A stretch of DNA of 64,000 nt from Selaginella moellendorffii (Eukaryota; Streptophyta; Lycopodiopsida; Selaginellales; Selaginellaceae): assembly GCF_000143415.4 (NCBI RefSeq), contig NW_003314278.1:1262673-1326672 (forward strand), in the 5' to 3' direction. Below the pieces are notes generated by a model. It was not told where the DNA came from and did not search any database. It saw only the letters and a program-made list of their open reading frames with translations. Below are positions 22,201 through 32,649 of this stretch, in pieces (position 1 is the first letter of the stretch; each line of letters opens with the position of its first letter). A program made the position numbers and the translations under genes.

Positions 22201-22860
22201 GAACTAGAAATCGATGAGGGCCATTCCATGCCTTTTCCTGTAACACTTTATTGACTGTCCGTTCTTGAGCTTGGATAATTGTGTCCTGAAAACGATCATT
22301 CAAGATGGTGTCAGAATCATGCATGCATAATCCCTCACCACCACTAGCTCCCCCTACACCACCAGCCTGAGGAGCAGTAGAAGCAGCTACCATGCCCCCA
22401 GTAGCCTCTGTAGTAGATCCACCTACAACGCTACCAATAACATCCTCAGCTGGTTCATCGACCTGGCCGCAAGCAGCCTCAGCAACTGAAGGCATAGCAC
22501 CCCCACCACCGCCAACATCAGATGCAAGTACCCCACCACTAGTACCCACAGCCTCAGGAGCACTAGTACCAACAACCTCAATAACACCAACATCGATTTG
22601 AGTGTTCATCTCAACATCCATGTCATTGTTATACTCATCGTTGCCTCCTGTATGACTAGCCGAAACTTCATTGGATACTTGAGATGAATCTCCACTCAAT
22701 CGGCCAAGCCCACAGCGATCAAGGCTGCTACCTTTTCCTGGAGATCGAGACCATTGAGGCTAGCCTCAACGCTTCCTCTAAAATAAAAAGCAAAACTATT
22801 ATAACATCTAATTTGTAATGTAAAGCAAACCTGTGGCATTTGAAGTTCAAGTCCTTTGTT
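19245..22860 (-). pseudogene. ParB-like and DNA methyltransferase-like transposon protein
   Basis: This is a multi-exon minus-strand gene with short introns, for example near 19595-19645, 20081-20131 and 22790-22832. The first exon visible reads LDYLKLPTKDLNFKCHRGSV; the true start is not resolved. A Gly/Ala/Ser-rich acidic stretch (22300-22690) is followed by a conserved block (22000-22290). Next comes FWVIDGNHRWLAF with SVPVTLVEP (21770-21965), the signature of the ParB/sulfiredoxin superfamily. A helical region (20600-21720) follows. The C-terminal part (19250-20230) reads VAVLIGDYTQLL, GKIDFIFFNLPDG, VVVMILPRS, and finally a LFCPPKGIVLDVTVEFGS block with GRVVFALEKEGAF. This motif order (IV before I) is that of beta-class N6A/N4C methyltransferases. 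The catalytic DPPY position reads NLPD. In-frame stops at about 21975 and 19344, and a frame break near 22690, make this copy defective. ParB-methyltransferase fusions are known from phages and bacterial mobile elements. Confidence 0.62.
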
Positions 22861-22985
22861 GGAAGTTTCAGGTAGTCAAGCTTGATTTATATCTGCTCTC
22901 ACAAGAAAAGTTTGTAAGTAAAAGATGTGAAAAATAGATTGTAAACTACAAGAAATGCAAAGGAAAAAAACATAAGTCACTGGGA

Positions 22986-23511
22986 GAGGTTGGTTCGCGC
23001 GAGAACTAACCTCACCCTACCTTTCAAGAAAAAGGAAAAACACAACAAGAATATGGGAGAGGTCGGTTCGCGCAAGAACCGACATCTTCCACCCTCTAAT
23101 TTTCACATAAAATGCCCCATCAAGTCAATGAAATAAAAAAAAAACCTTGAATATGTCGGTTCGCACAAGAACCGACATTTCAATCTCTCTCTGTTTTCTA
23201 AAATATAGAAATCTCACCACTAGAAACATGAAAAAAATCAAGAAAGCTCACTTCTAGAAAAAATGAAGGTGGGGAGACATCAGTTCGTGCGCGAACCGAT
23301 CTTTCCCACCCCTTCAACAAGGAAAAAAAAAAAAAAAGACGAGGTAGAGATGGGCAAAAAGCTAAACAGAAAATGAAATAGAATGCTAGGAGATGTCAGT
23401 TCGCACAAGAACCGACATCTCTATCCCTCAAGAGAAAACAAAAGTTGAGAAAATAGAAACTTCTAATGGAAGAAAGAAAGTGAGGAGACGTCGGTTCACG
23501 TGCGAACCGAC
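22986..23511. promoter_or_regulatory. Array of six GGTTCG palindromes between the two genes
   Basis: Palindromes lie at 22986-23013, 23062-23083, 23153-23178, 23279-23300, 23391-23420 and 23490-23511. The half-site is GTCGGTTCG with a 2-4-bp variable centre; most extend to ATGTCGG/CCGACAT. Centre spacing is 73, 93, 124, 116 and 95 bp. They fill the divergent spacer between the ParB/methyltransferase gene and the transposase gene. Spacers are unrelated A-rich sequence with CTCACC/CCCACC blocks, so this is not one tandem repeat. By analogy with parS clusters or operator arrays they are likely protein-binding sites controlling both genes or marking the element. Confidence 0.8.
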
Positions 23512-23754
23512 CTTCTCAAGGAAGCATACCTTGTTTGAGGAGCGTCTTGAAGCACATTGCTTGATTGAAGCGCCTTTTTCTCACCCTTCCCTGCTCAAGC
23601 GCGCTTTTCTTTTGCCCTTTGTTGCTCAAACCCTAGGCATAAAACCCTAAAAATCAATGGACGCGATCAACAGTCACGATCAATGGCCATAATTTTCATT
23701 CTCTTTGATGGTGATCAATGGACACAATCATTCAATGCTTTAGATATTAAGATA

Positions 23755-24022
23755 TGTATAATTGATTGTGAGAGGAATAATAATGTTAAAATGAATGTGG
23801 TTATGAGTGAGAAGCGCCAGTCAATCACAAAAGTTGTAGCATTGATTGTTTTTTCTCCCTCTCATCTCCATGCTCTCTTCCCTTCAAGAGAGTTTCATTC
23901 TTTTGTGACGAGTGAGAGAGACTCAAGCTCGAAAAGGTTGGTTTGTGCGCGGTTTTTTCGCACTTCTCACTCATAACCACATTCATTTCAACATTATTAT
24001 TCCTCTCACAATCAATTATACA
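23755..24022. repeat. 268-bp near-perfect inverted repeat
   Basis: Arms 23755-23816 and 23960-24022 pair over about 62 bp with one or two mismatches, enclosing about 143 bp with no recognisable product. The region lies just upstream of the transposase gene. It could be an embedded fold-back MITE or a hairpin in the transposase leader. No clear target duplication is seen. Confidence 0.8.
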
Positions 24023-24193
24023 ATTAATATGGGTGGCTCTTTAAGATTCTCATATCTCTCTAGATTCTAAATGGTTGTATATTTTGTTAAAATAATTAAT
24101 TTGTCCTTTGCAAGGACATAGCTAGTTAATGCTCACAATATAGAAGAATATCTTTGTTCTTTGTTGTCAGTTTCTCCCTAAATTTTTTTCTAA

Positions 24194-27100
24194 GTGCTCA
24201 AGCAAGGAGAAGATATGAGAGAATTCTATTTGAAGTTCGATCAAGAGCTTCCAATTGTTTTCTCTAAGAGTGTTATAGAAGAGAGCTTCCTCTGCAAAAG
24301 ATTCAAGCTGAAGCCAGGATCAGTTAGTTTGGAGAATGTATGTCGTGATAAGGGTAATCAGATAGAAAAATCCATTCTTCTCGACAGTGGTGTGGGAGAG
24401 AATGAGATTCAATGGGATCTTGATAGATGTACAGGTCAAGAGATTCTAGTTACAGGATCTCCGAAGCGAGGAGAGGAGAGCACATTAGTTTCATAGCTAA
24501 CTGTGCAAAGAGTGAAGGATGAAGTTGTTATTCTCTCCAGTGACGAAAATGAAGAAGATGAGCTTCCCGATATAGCTTCCCAAACAAGTAGGTGTGTTCC
24601 TTCTAGACCAGATTTTGAAGTGGTGGATAAGGCATTTCGGCAATCTCAATCATTACGGTTGGAATTGAAAGAGTTCCAGTACATGAGAGGTGAGGAGCTT
24701 CCTTCTTCCTATAATGGGAATATATTCTTCGAGTTTCCACCAGCAAGTTCGTCAAGTAGGAAAAGGGGTATGGAGACACGTCTTGATCCACATAATTGGT
24801 GCAGAGTAAAGATGACCCACTTCTCTCATTTCGATGGATCTGTGTCCATAGTCCATTGCAGTGGACAGCTTCAGTGTGTCGCTGAGAAATGCATTTCTGA
24901 TCATGGCAAGAATATGTGTTTCTTTGAAGGCTCAGCGATCAATCCCCCTAGGCGTGATGAAGTTGCTACAGGATTTAGATGTCGCAAATGCGGGGCAACA
25001 CCTGTGTGTCAAGCATGTTGTGATGCGAAAATGTATTATTTTCTTCCATGGGATGGATGTTTAGGCAGAGCAGCAGTGCATGTTGGATACCACCAACACG
25101 CAATTGAGGAAGGAATCCGCCGTGATTCTTTTCGCAATTTGAAGACTGCTGTTACTACAGAGGCTAGGAAGAAAAGTGCAGCAACTCCAAAGTGTGTTCA
25201 ACAGTCTATACTAAAGGACTATGTGGTGGACATGTTGCTACAATCTGATAACAAAAAAGAGTTCACGGAGAATAACTTGAAGGACCTACTTCGAAATATA
25301 GAACCTATGACAAATTTAAACAGGTATAAAATTAACACTTAACTCTACTTTATCACTAATAACACTCTTTTTTTTTGTAAAATAAAGAACTGGATGCGAG
25401 AAGGGCGAGATAGAAAGCTTCAATCTGGATTGGATTGGATTTTGGAGCTAAAGAGAAAATGTCCCTATGAGTTTATTCATGGGAGCTTATTTGTTGGCCA
25501 AGTGACTTCGAACAATCAACGCCCTTTCATCTTTAAGATGTCTACCTTGGTCTTGCTTCTAGTGTGGACCTTGTACAACGAATGGATATGGATGGAGATG
25601 GGGATTTTGCTAATTCCTGGATCCATTTTGACCATATGGAACGAGTTTCAGGCTGGTCAACAATGGGAGCTCATGTTTATGATCACAAGTAAGTGGCTTT
25701 TCATTTTTTAAGGATCTATACCAATTTACATTATAACCATTCCTTTTATAGGTTGCAGTGCAATTTGACTATAAATATAGCCGAATTCAAGGTTCAAGAT
25801 TTTCAAGCATAAACCGTGTTTTGGATATGTATGTCTGAGGTTGTTGAACAGCGAACAGGGAAGAAACCCAACTTTTGTGGTTTCATGGCAAATGCAGCTG
25901 GTGCTAACTGGTTGGTTGTACAACAAGTATTCAGAGGTGATAAAAGTCAGCCATTACAAGGTAGAGAGAAGAGTTGTGAGTTTCATTGGGCAAAGAGTGT
26001 CAATAAACATTGCCAATGCATCAAGTCTACCTTCCATCACGAGTTCAAACAGCTTTGTCAGAAATGGATGGATGCACCAACTAAAGAGGAGCACGAGGCA
26101 AAGGCAAATGAAATGTGCATATGGTGGCATGAAGGAGACAAAGTGCCAATTGAAAACCTTTCACAAATGGAATGCTGGCTTGCATGGTTGGAAGTTCAAA
26201 TGTTTCAGTGGGGTCATTATACTCTCCATGTAAGCTTTCTCTCATCTTCTTTCTTGTCACATTCAAATGTTCCATTTTTTGTAGGATCAACCACTTGATG
26301 ATATTGCACTTACACTAACAATTAATCTCTCTGAGAGCAAACATTGGAGTTGGAGAGCTTCCGAAGCAGAGAAAGGAAAAGTGTCCCTCTATAAAGCTAC
26401 ACTCTCCAACCTCACTAGATCTCTTGAGCAGTCATCAAAAGCTTTGGTTGCACAGGAAGCAAGGTTTGCTGGTACAGGTCCAAACTTAGACAGGCTTCAA
26501 GAGCGGGTTGGTAGAAGGACAACACCAGCAGCAGGGTCAATGTTTAAGATGGTGGAGGAAGTTGTTGCTGGAACTCCTATGAAATCAAGTTATGAGCCAC
26601 TTGGGGACATGAAAACAGCCCGTATGAAGCGTCGATAGACATTTGATGGGTCAAACATCACTCCTTCTAGCTCTCACCGTCCAGAGTTTGACTACCATTT
26701 TGTTCCACGACACCGGAAAAGAACTAAGGAACATGGAGTGGAGGAGGTGCCAGTTGTTACATAAGTAAGTCCAATGCCAGAGGTTGAAAAGGTTATTTCT
26801 CGTGAGCCAGTTTCTCGTATCAATTGGGCAATTCAAAGAGTCAGTGCCAAGAGCAATGCACATTGCTCTGGAATGATTGGGAGTCGAGGTCAGTGTCTCG
26901 CTTTTGTGCGCTCAGGTTCAAGTTCTTCAGCAGTGCCATGTTTCTGGGGCTGTCGAGATCTAGGAGTGAAGGGCCGCCAGTCAAGCTGGATTTACTGTTG
27001 TGCGACTGATGTTACTCATACAAGCCGGATCCACAGCTCAATTATTTTGAAGCCAGATTCTGTGCCAGAGGAGTGGCCAGTTGAGCGAAGCTGCAATCTT

Positions 27101-27577
27101 TTGAAAGAAGAGATTGAATGTCTGGAGAGAGCAGGTTTCAAGCTAAAGACTTCCTCAAATGTTATTGTTAGTATTGCTATGCCACCAATATCAACACTAG
27201 ACCAGCATACACGACCAGCTAGGAATGGGAAGGCTGTACAATACAGGTCTTCCATTTCAAAAGATGCACAAGAGAAGATCAAGCTGGCAAAAGAGCTAAA
27301 GTGCACAATCACAAAGATAAACTACATCAGTGCTATGGCTAAGGAGTTTATTATTGTGACTGAGTCATCAAAGGGTGTGAGCTACACTGTTAAAATCTGC
27401 GAAAATCCATCTTGTACCTGTCCAGATTTTACACAGCGGGAGAACAGGGGAAAGGTATATTTAGCCTGCAAGCACATCTATTACATTTTTATGCAGGACC
27501 TAAATCAAGATCCTAAGATCGACCATCACATCCATCAGGCAAGCCTTACAATTGCGGAGCTTGAGAAGTGTTTTTAG
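24194..27577 (+). pseudogene. Mutator-like transposase with Cys/His N-terminal domain and SWIM zinc finger
   Basis: The order along the gene is as follows. An N-terminal block (24194-24493) ends in a TAG. A SUMO-interaction-like motif EVVILSSDENEEDE follows (about 24521-24562). A Cys/His domain (24840-25110) has VHCSGQLQCVAEKC, FRCRKCGATPVCQACCDAK and AAVHVGYHQHAI, resembling WRKY/GCM1 fingers of Mutator-like transposases. The DDE-type region (25390-26230) has KPNFCGFMANAAGANW, then CEFHWAKSVNKHCQ. A linker precedes a C-terminal SWIM finger, CTCPDF...ACKHIYYIF (27414-27490). Introns are seen at about 25324-25387, 25689-25751 and 26230-26284. The expected second catalytic Asp in the FMxxAxxANW block is Asn. 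Stops near 24494, 25809, 26636 and 26762 indicate decay or missed introns. The polyprotein ends at 27577. Confidence 0.72.
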
Positions 27578-27675
27578 ATTGCTTTTAGTGTTCGGATCTA
27601 TATTTATATTTGTATTTTATTGGTTGAATTTACTTGGAAATATAGATTAAATCAAAATTTGAAAAATGGAAAGAT

Positions 27676-27696
27676 GTTGGTTCGGGACGAACCAAT
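27676..27696. promoter_or_regulatory. Right subterminal palindrome
   Basis: GTTGGTTCGGGACGAACCAA (plus a final T) is a near-perfect palindrome 67 bp inside the right end. It matches the left one at 18819-18839 in inverted orientation and shares the GGTTCG half-site with the central array. Its placement suggests a transposase or accessory-protein site. Confidence 0.65.
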
Positions 27697-27735
27697 GTTT
27701 TTCTTGTGTTTGAGAAGCCGTGAGCTCAGCTCGTG

Positions 27736-27763
27736 AGCTCATGAGCTCAAAACCTACCCGGGC
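27736..27763 (-). repeat. Right terminal inverted repeat
   Basis: Read inward from 27763, GCCCGGGTAGGTTTTGAGCT matches the left end. GAGCTC occurs repeatedly in the next 40 bp, giving local dyads. The flank after 27763 begins TTGTTGTT and soon enters gypsy protease sequence. Confidence 0.65.
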
Positions 27764-28230
27764 TTGTTGTTTATGCAATGAGTTGTGCATAGCCAAGTGC
27801 TTAGTGTCCTCTTTGACTCTGGTGCTACGCATACTTTCATTAACAAGGCTAGTGATGAGGGCATAGGAGCTGTCTTGGTGCAAGACTGCTGTCCTATTGC
27901 CTACATAAGCCACAAGTTTGACGCAACTTAGCTGAACTGTCAACTTGGGATAGGAAGTTGTATGTTGTAGTTGTTGTGGTCAAAGAGTGGAGGCATTATC
28001 TGTATGGTTTGGATTTTTCATGTGGATAACTTTACCACTTGTCACTCTTTTCACTCGCCAGATGGAGCTTTGAGGACGGCTAACTCATTGACTAGAGTTT
28101 TTGCAGGAAATGGATGTGCAGATTCCAAACCACCAGAGGAGTTTAGCTCTGGGGTTTAAGGTGATGAAAACTGGGGATTCCCGAGTAAAAGACAAAGGGT
28201 AATTTTGACTGCAGATTACTCATGAATTCG
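27764..28230 (+). pseudogene. Gypsy protease and RNase H remnants, right flank of transposon
   Basis: The plus strand reads VLSVLFDSGATHTFIN, the catalytic N-terminus of a retropepsin (27800-27850). It continues directly with EGIGAVLVQDCCPIAYISHK, which belongs to RNase H, so reverse transcriptase is deleted between them. Further decayed RNase H codons run to about 28080. This fragment and 17995-18717 flank the DNA transposon and are probably parts of one older element. Confidence 0.65.
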
Positions 28231-28609
28231 GAAGATGATGTTTAAAGCAAAGTTGCTAGGTTTTCCAAGATCTACAAATTTTCTTTAAGACAATTTTCCT
28301 GTTTCTGAAAGGAGTAGACAGTAAAGGTAGTTGTTTCTCCATTGTCTGGGATGGTGAACTCTATCTCATTTGGGAAGCTCTCCAGTGGTTTTCTAGATGA
28401 AATTAAAGAGCTTGCTAACTTCTACTCCTTTGTAGTGAAGGCATGTGCAATTGTTTTGAAGAGGGATGCCTCTTCCAATGCAATTGTGCTTCCTTTGATG
28501 CACGAGATGGTTTCTGTCATAATCCAGTACAAAAGGACAAAGATCTAGTCACCCTAGACTATGCTATGCCACCTTTTGAGGTTCCTCACCACCCAACCAC
28601 CCCTGAGCT
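28231..28609. other. Unassigned stretch with short open frames
   Basis: Two overlapping frames of 66-69 codons occur (28342-28548 and 28443-28649). One has a cluster of Cys residues (CNCFEEGC, FQCNC, GFCHNP). I do not recognise either product, and the second runs into antisense retroelement sequence, so neither is supported as a gene. Confidence 0.25.
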
Positions 28610-30700
28610 ACCTCAAAAGCTGCAGCAATCTTCTTTACAATACTGGTAGATAGTTGTGGAGCATCTTTATATCCTCCAAGGGTGATGGTATTGTTCCTTC
28701 AATATGTGATAATGTCTATTGTCTTGAGCCAAGTTCATTTGAGGAGTACTTCGAAGTAGCTTTGGTCTTTCGCCATCTTGAGTACAATGAAAGTTACTTT
28801 AAATTCTTGATCTTTAATCTTGATAGGAATGTTATGCATGATTCCTGATGGTTGTACACTCCGATCGTCGGCCATCTTGACGTTGAAGGGTGTAGAGTGG
28901 ATTGGTCCAAGTCCCATTGCTTTGCAAGTTGAATACTCAATAATGTTGACATTTGCTCTGCCGTTGATGATTATTTATATAACTTTGTTCTTTCCTAATT
29001 GGGATGCATGGTACATCTTCATCATAGTCACTAGGTTAGATGTTTGCTTTATGGGATGAGTTGTTAGTTTTTTCCTTGACTTGAGCTGAAGTTTTTTGGT
29101 GGAGAAGCTTGACATATCTTGAGAAGTTGTTTTCTCAAGTATGAAGCTATCTGTGAAAGTTCTAGAAGGGTGAGTGTGATACCTTGTTGAAAAATGTTGG
29201 TGATGGGCTTTGGATGTTCCTCTTTTCTTAACAAAGTTTTAGTTACAATTTCTTAATTATCTTCAACTTCAGGTTGTTGTTGTTGAAGGGTTTGCTGAAT
29301 TGTGTTGACTAGCTCCTTGCTTTGTTGCCATTCGTGCTTTGAGATTTCTTGCACTTTGTCTTGGAGTTCTTGTTCTTTGACTTTTCCTCAAGGTCATCTT
29401 CAAGAGTGTAGTGTTTTTTCTGACTTCAAGTTAGAGCTCTTACCTCAGGTTTATCTTCAAAGTGTTCATCTTCGATTTAGTCAATGTTGACATTTCTTGT
29501 TGTTGGAGGAGGTCTTCGATATTGCTGATCTTGCTAAGGAGTTCAATTTCCTTGATTTTGTTGTTTGGTATTGGGGTCGGATTCCTTGAGTTTGAGGTTA
29601 CTATTGATAGTTGTTGTGAGGAAATACTCTAGGTGGTGGATTATATTGTTGATTTTGCTGTTAATAGTTTAGTTATTGCAGAGGCAGTCTCCATTGTCGA
29701 TTGTTGTGGTACTATTGTTGATAATTATTTTGCCGGGGTGGTGGTCTCCATTGTTGGTTGTCTCAATAAGGCTACTGATAAGTCTATTGGTATGGTTGCT
29801 AATACTGATTGTCTTGGTTGCCATTGTTGTATTGTTGATGGTATCTAAAGTTAGGATTATATGTATCTTGATTTTGGTAGTTCAGCTACCACTACTGTGC
29901 TTCTTTTCTAGGTTGATTGTAATGTCTTCTAGTTGGTGTAGGAGTTCAAGGTATGTTTTCAACTCGTGTGACTTCAATTGCTCCTTTGTATCGACAGATC
30001 TTTGCTATATATCCTTCTTTTTCACAGATCTAACACTTAGGAATTAATAGTTTACACTGTTAGGATATGTCCCTTGTTCTTGCATTTCGTACACCATACT
30101 CCTTTTTTAAGTTTGTTCCTGATTGTAACTTTTTATAGTATTTTGGTAAGTTCTTGATTTTTGTCTTTCTTCATGACTTTAAGTTTGTATTCTTCTTTAT
30201 CATCAGAAGAGTCGTTTGTTCTTGTTGTTTCTACTCTTAAAAATTTTTAGAGCTGTTTCTTGAGGTTCTTAATTTTCTTGGAAATATTGTCAATAAAGGT
30301 CTCAGCATCTAGATCTTTTTCCGTACTTGCAAGAGGAACCATTTACTAGTATATCTTCTTCAATCCCTATATATACCAAATATACTTACCTTGTTTAGTA
30401 AGTAAATCTTTGTAGCGCTTTGCGTGATATTTGAATATTTGGGTATAGTCTTCGATATCTTCTTTACTACCTTGTTTGATGCTCTTGAGATGTTCTAGGT
30501 ATTCAGCTGTTGTGCCACCGGGTTAGTACTTCTCTTTGGATTGCTTAACTTTTTCCTAAAACTTAAGTTTTTCATCAAAATTATAATACCATTCTAATGC
30601 TTTTCTTTTAAGTGTGAAAGGGAATAGAAGTTACCAACTTAAGCTTAACATATCATAAATCATTATTGAGAACCTAGTTAAAGCTACTACAATGCTACTA
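28610..30700 (-). pseudogene. Gypsy gag and protease relict, same family as 1-2655
   Basis: On the minus strand, Gag capsid codons (LKSIKQGSKEDIEDYTQIFK, about 30400-30500) are followed by a CCHC-like knuckle (CTKCKNKGHILTV, about 30050-30110). A Gln/Asn/Tyr-rich linker comes next, then the protease segment at 28650-29000, which reads GLGPIHSTPFNVKMADDRSV and SGIMHNIPIKIKDQEFKV. The protease part is the inverted counterpart of 300-620. Stops are frequent upstream, but the 60 codons at 28735-28917 are open. The element is truncated at both ends. Confidence 0.72.
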
Positions 30701-32649
30701 TATGCAAGTAGACTAGCTTCATTATCAACCATTTTGGGGTTGATCATCATTTACGCAAACAACTTTGTAAACACATCGCTCATTATCACATGGATATGAT
30801 ATAAGTATCACAATGATTTAATCATCAATTGAGTAACACCAGGAGTAACACCCATGTCACTACTATAAAGGTTTATGTGAGTATCAAGTGTCAACTCGAT
30901 TCGACAAAATGCAATATAAATGTCACACCCCACCGATAAAGATTTACAACACTGAACACCACCAACGCTGTTCACAACACAGATAAGCTTATGCCCCTCT
31001 TTTTCCAACCAAACTCAAAATTAATCCAACACCAAACTACTCAAGGAGCAATAGCAAAGTTTCCTAGAAAAGAATTGAGCATTGCAACTCAAGTTTTTTA
31101 ATAGCAAGCTTAGACAAAATGGTATAGCATTTCACCGCTATCCATCCGCAACTCATCATTTCTAAGACCATCATTTTCAACATGCATCAAGGTAGGGACT
31201 CTTGATTGCATAATGTTAACATGAGTAATGAGTTAACACATTGTTGCAAATCATCTTCAAGAAGAGAAGATGATTTACGTGTTTGATCCTTCATCCTTGA
31301 AAACCCTCTTGTTGGTCTTAACTTTGATTTAACTTCAAGCTTGCATTTGCACTGCCTTCAGTCCAATCCAAGAAAAGTTTATAAAAGAGCACAGCAATGA
31401 CTACTTAAACTAATAGACCAATCACTACAGTCTTGATTGATCCACTTGTAATCATGCTTAGGAAGGATCCACTAGTGCTGTGCTAAACAACTATAGACTA
31501 ACCTATTTGTCACTCATAGCAAACCCAAGGAAGGTTTACTTTTACCTATGGTACAAGGAACAACCCATGGAACCATTGGAACAATTCATGGAACCACCGA
31601 TATGCTAATATTAATTATACCAACTCAAAGTGTATCCTTGAATTGCTAATACGCCTCACTCATGAGCCCAAGCGAAAACTCATGCAAAAGAAACAATTCA
31701 ATCCCACTTATGAGCCCAAGAGCAAGCTCAAATTATTATGGTACAAAAAGGTAGCCAAATCCATACCCAAGGAATGACTGCAAAGTTATTGCACCCAAAC
31801 GTGTACCCATTCGGATCATCATTTTCATCTCTACATATGCAACAAGACTAGTTACCCAATCTCATTGGATAGTGCTCACCGAGACATATCCTCTAATACC
31901 AAATGTACAACATGTGGTTTTACCCTTTTTCTTATGGTGATTTTCCATAGGATAACTCACGAAGCAGACCCTAAACCTTCCATATGCCACGTATCACATA
32001 CCATATGCCTCCCTACTATACATTTAGAGCCCCCCACATCCCCCCCCCCCTCAAACCTCCCTAATCCCCCCTTGAAAAACACACGCTTTGGGCTTTCATC
32101 CCAAGCCTCCCTTAGTACCATGAGTTAGTCTCTAGGACAAGCTCAAAACTTATTAAATATGAAATGTCCCTAAATTGCAAATTTGGATATGGGACGAATA
32201 CCATTGTGTTCAAGACAATCTTTACATTCCGTAAATATGCTAAATGAGCAAATCTAGACACTTTCCATAAATAACATTTGGGACTAAAATGAGACTAACA
32301 CAAAGGGCATGATAGCGAGGGTGTTTGGTAGACATGATAAGCTATCATCTAATGATATTGAGGGACCAAGCTCAATATCACAGGGGTTCCCAACACTAGC
32401 AAGTGCAAGTCAACGAATGAGTTTCTCTAACCAGATCAAGTATGCTTGATTAATAGCATTTAGGAATTCCATATTTATGCTCATCTGGTCAAGTGCACAC
32501 GCGAAGACCAGTTTCTCAACTAGCTTAGGCAGAGACTAATAAAGGATCCAACAATACTAATCTCTTGCCGTCATGGCAGTAAGGAAAGAATATTCGAAAG
32601 GACTAACCGATAGGTAACTTTCGAAACCCGAAGTCACATTCGCGACAGA
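30701..32649. other. 2 kb without genes; C-rich LTR relict at 31995-32130
   Basis: No coding motif is visible. At about 31995-32130 the sequence CTCCCTACTATACATTTAGA, a C-run, GGGCTTTCATCCCAAG and a TTAGTCTCT block match, in order, the chromovirus LTR near 3370-3470. This marks a small older LTR relict of that family. The rest may be decayed LTR or untranslated retroelement sequence. Confidence 0.4.

Larger units (their letters stand above)
18718..27763. mobile_element. 9-kb DNA transposon: Mutator-like transposase plus ParB/methyltransferase-like gene
   Basis: The ends carry short inverted repeats: GGGCTGGGTAGTTTTTGAGC on the left, and on the right, read inward, GCCCGGGTAGGTTTTGAGCT. Both lead into GAGCTC-rich sequence. 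The flanks are retroelement remnants on both sides (18481-18717 and 27770 on). Inside are two divergent genes, 19245-22860 on the minus strand and 24194-27577 on the plus strand. A 1.3-kb spacer between them holds six related palindromes, and further palindromes of the same type lie about 100-195 bp (left) and 67-88 bp (right) from the ends. No perfect target duplication is visible; the best match is 6 of 8 bases. Stops in both genes suggest this copy is inactive. Superfamily placement near Mutator-like elements rests on the transposase. Confidence 0.75.

Noticed and set aside
22392-22601. Pro/Thr/Ser-rich forward frame
   Set aside because: It is the reverse complement of the Ala/Gly/Ser-rich stretch of the ParB/methyltransferase-like gene.
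22986-23511. CRISPR-like array
   Set aside because: Repeats are short palindromes with irregular spacing (73-124 bp) in a eukaryotic transposon, there is no leader and no cas gene, and arms vary.
18718-27763. Kyakuja-Dileera-Zisupton element
   Set aside because: SWIM fingers and accessory genes are shared, but I do not see the characteristic Zisupton transposase motifs; the Cys/His and CxFHW blocks fit Mutator-like transposases better. Not excluded.
28443-28649. Cys-rich frame as a CXC-type DNA-binding domain
   Set aside because: The Cys spacing does not fit the family closely, an overlapping frame is equally open, and the end runs into antisense retroelement sequence.
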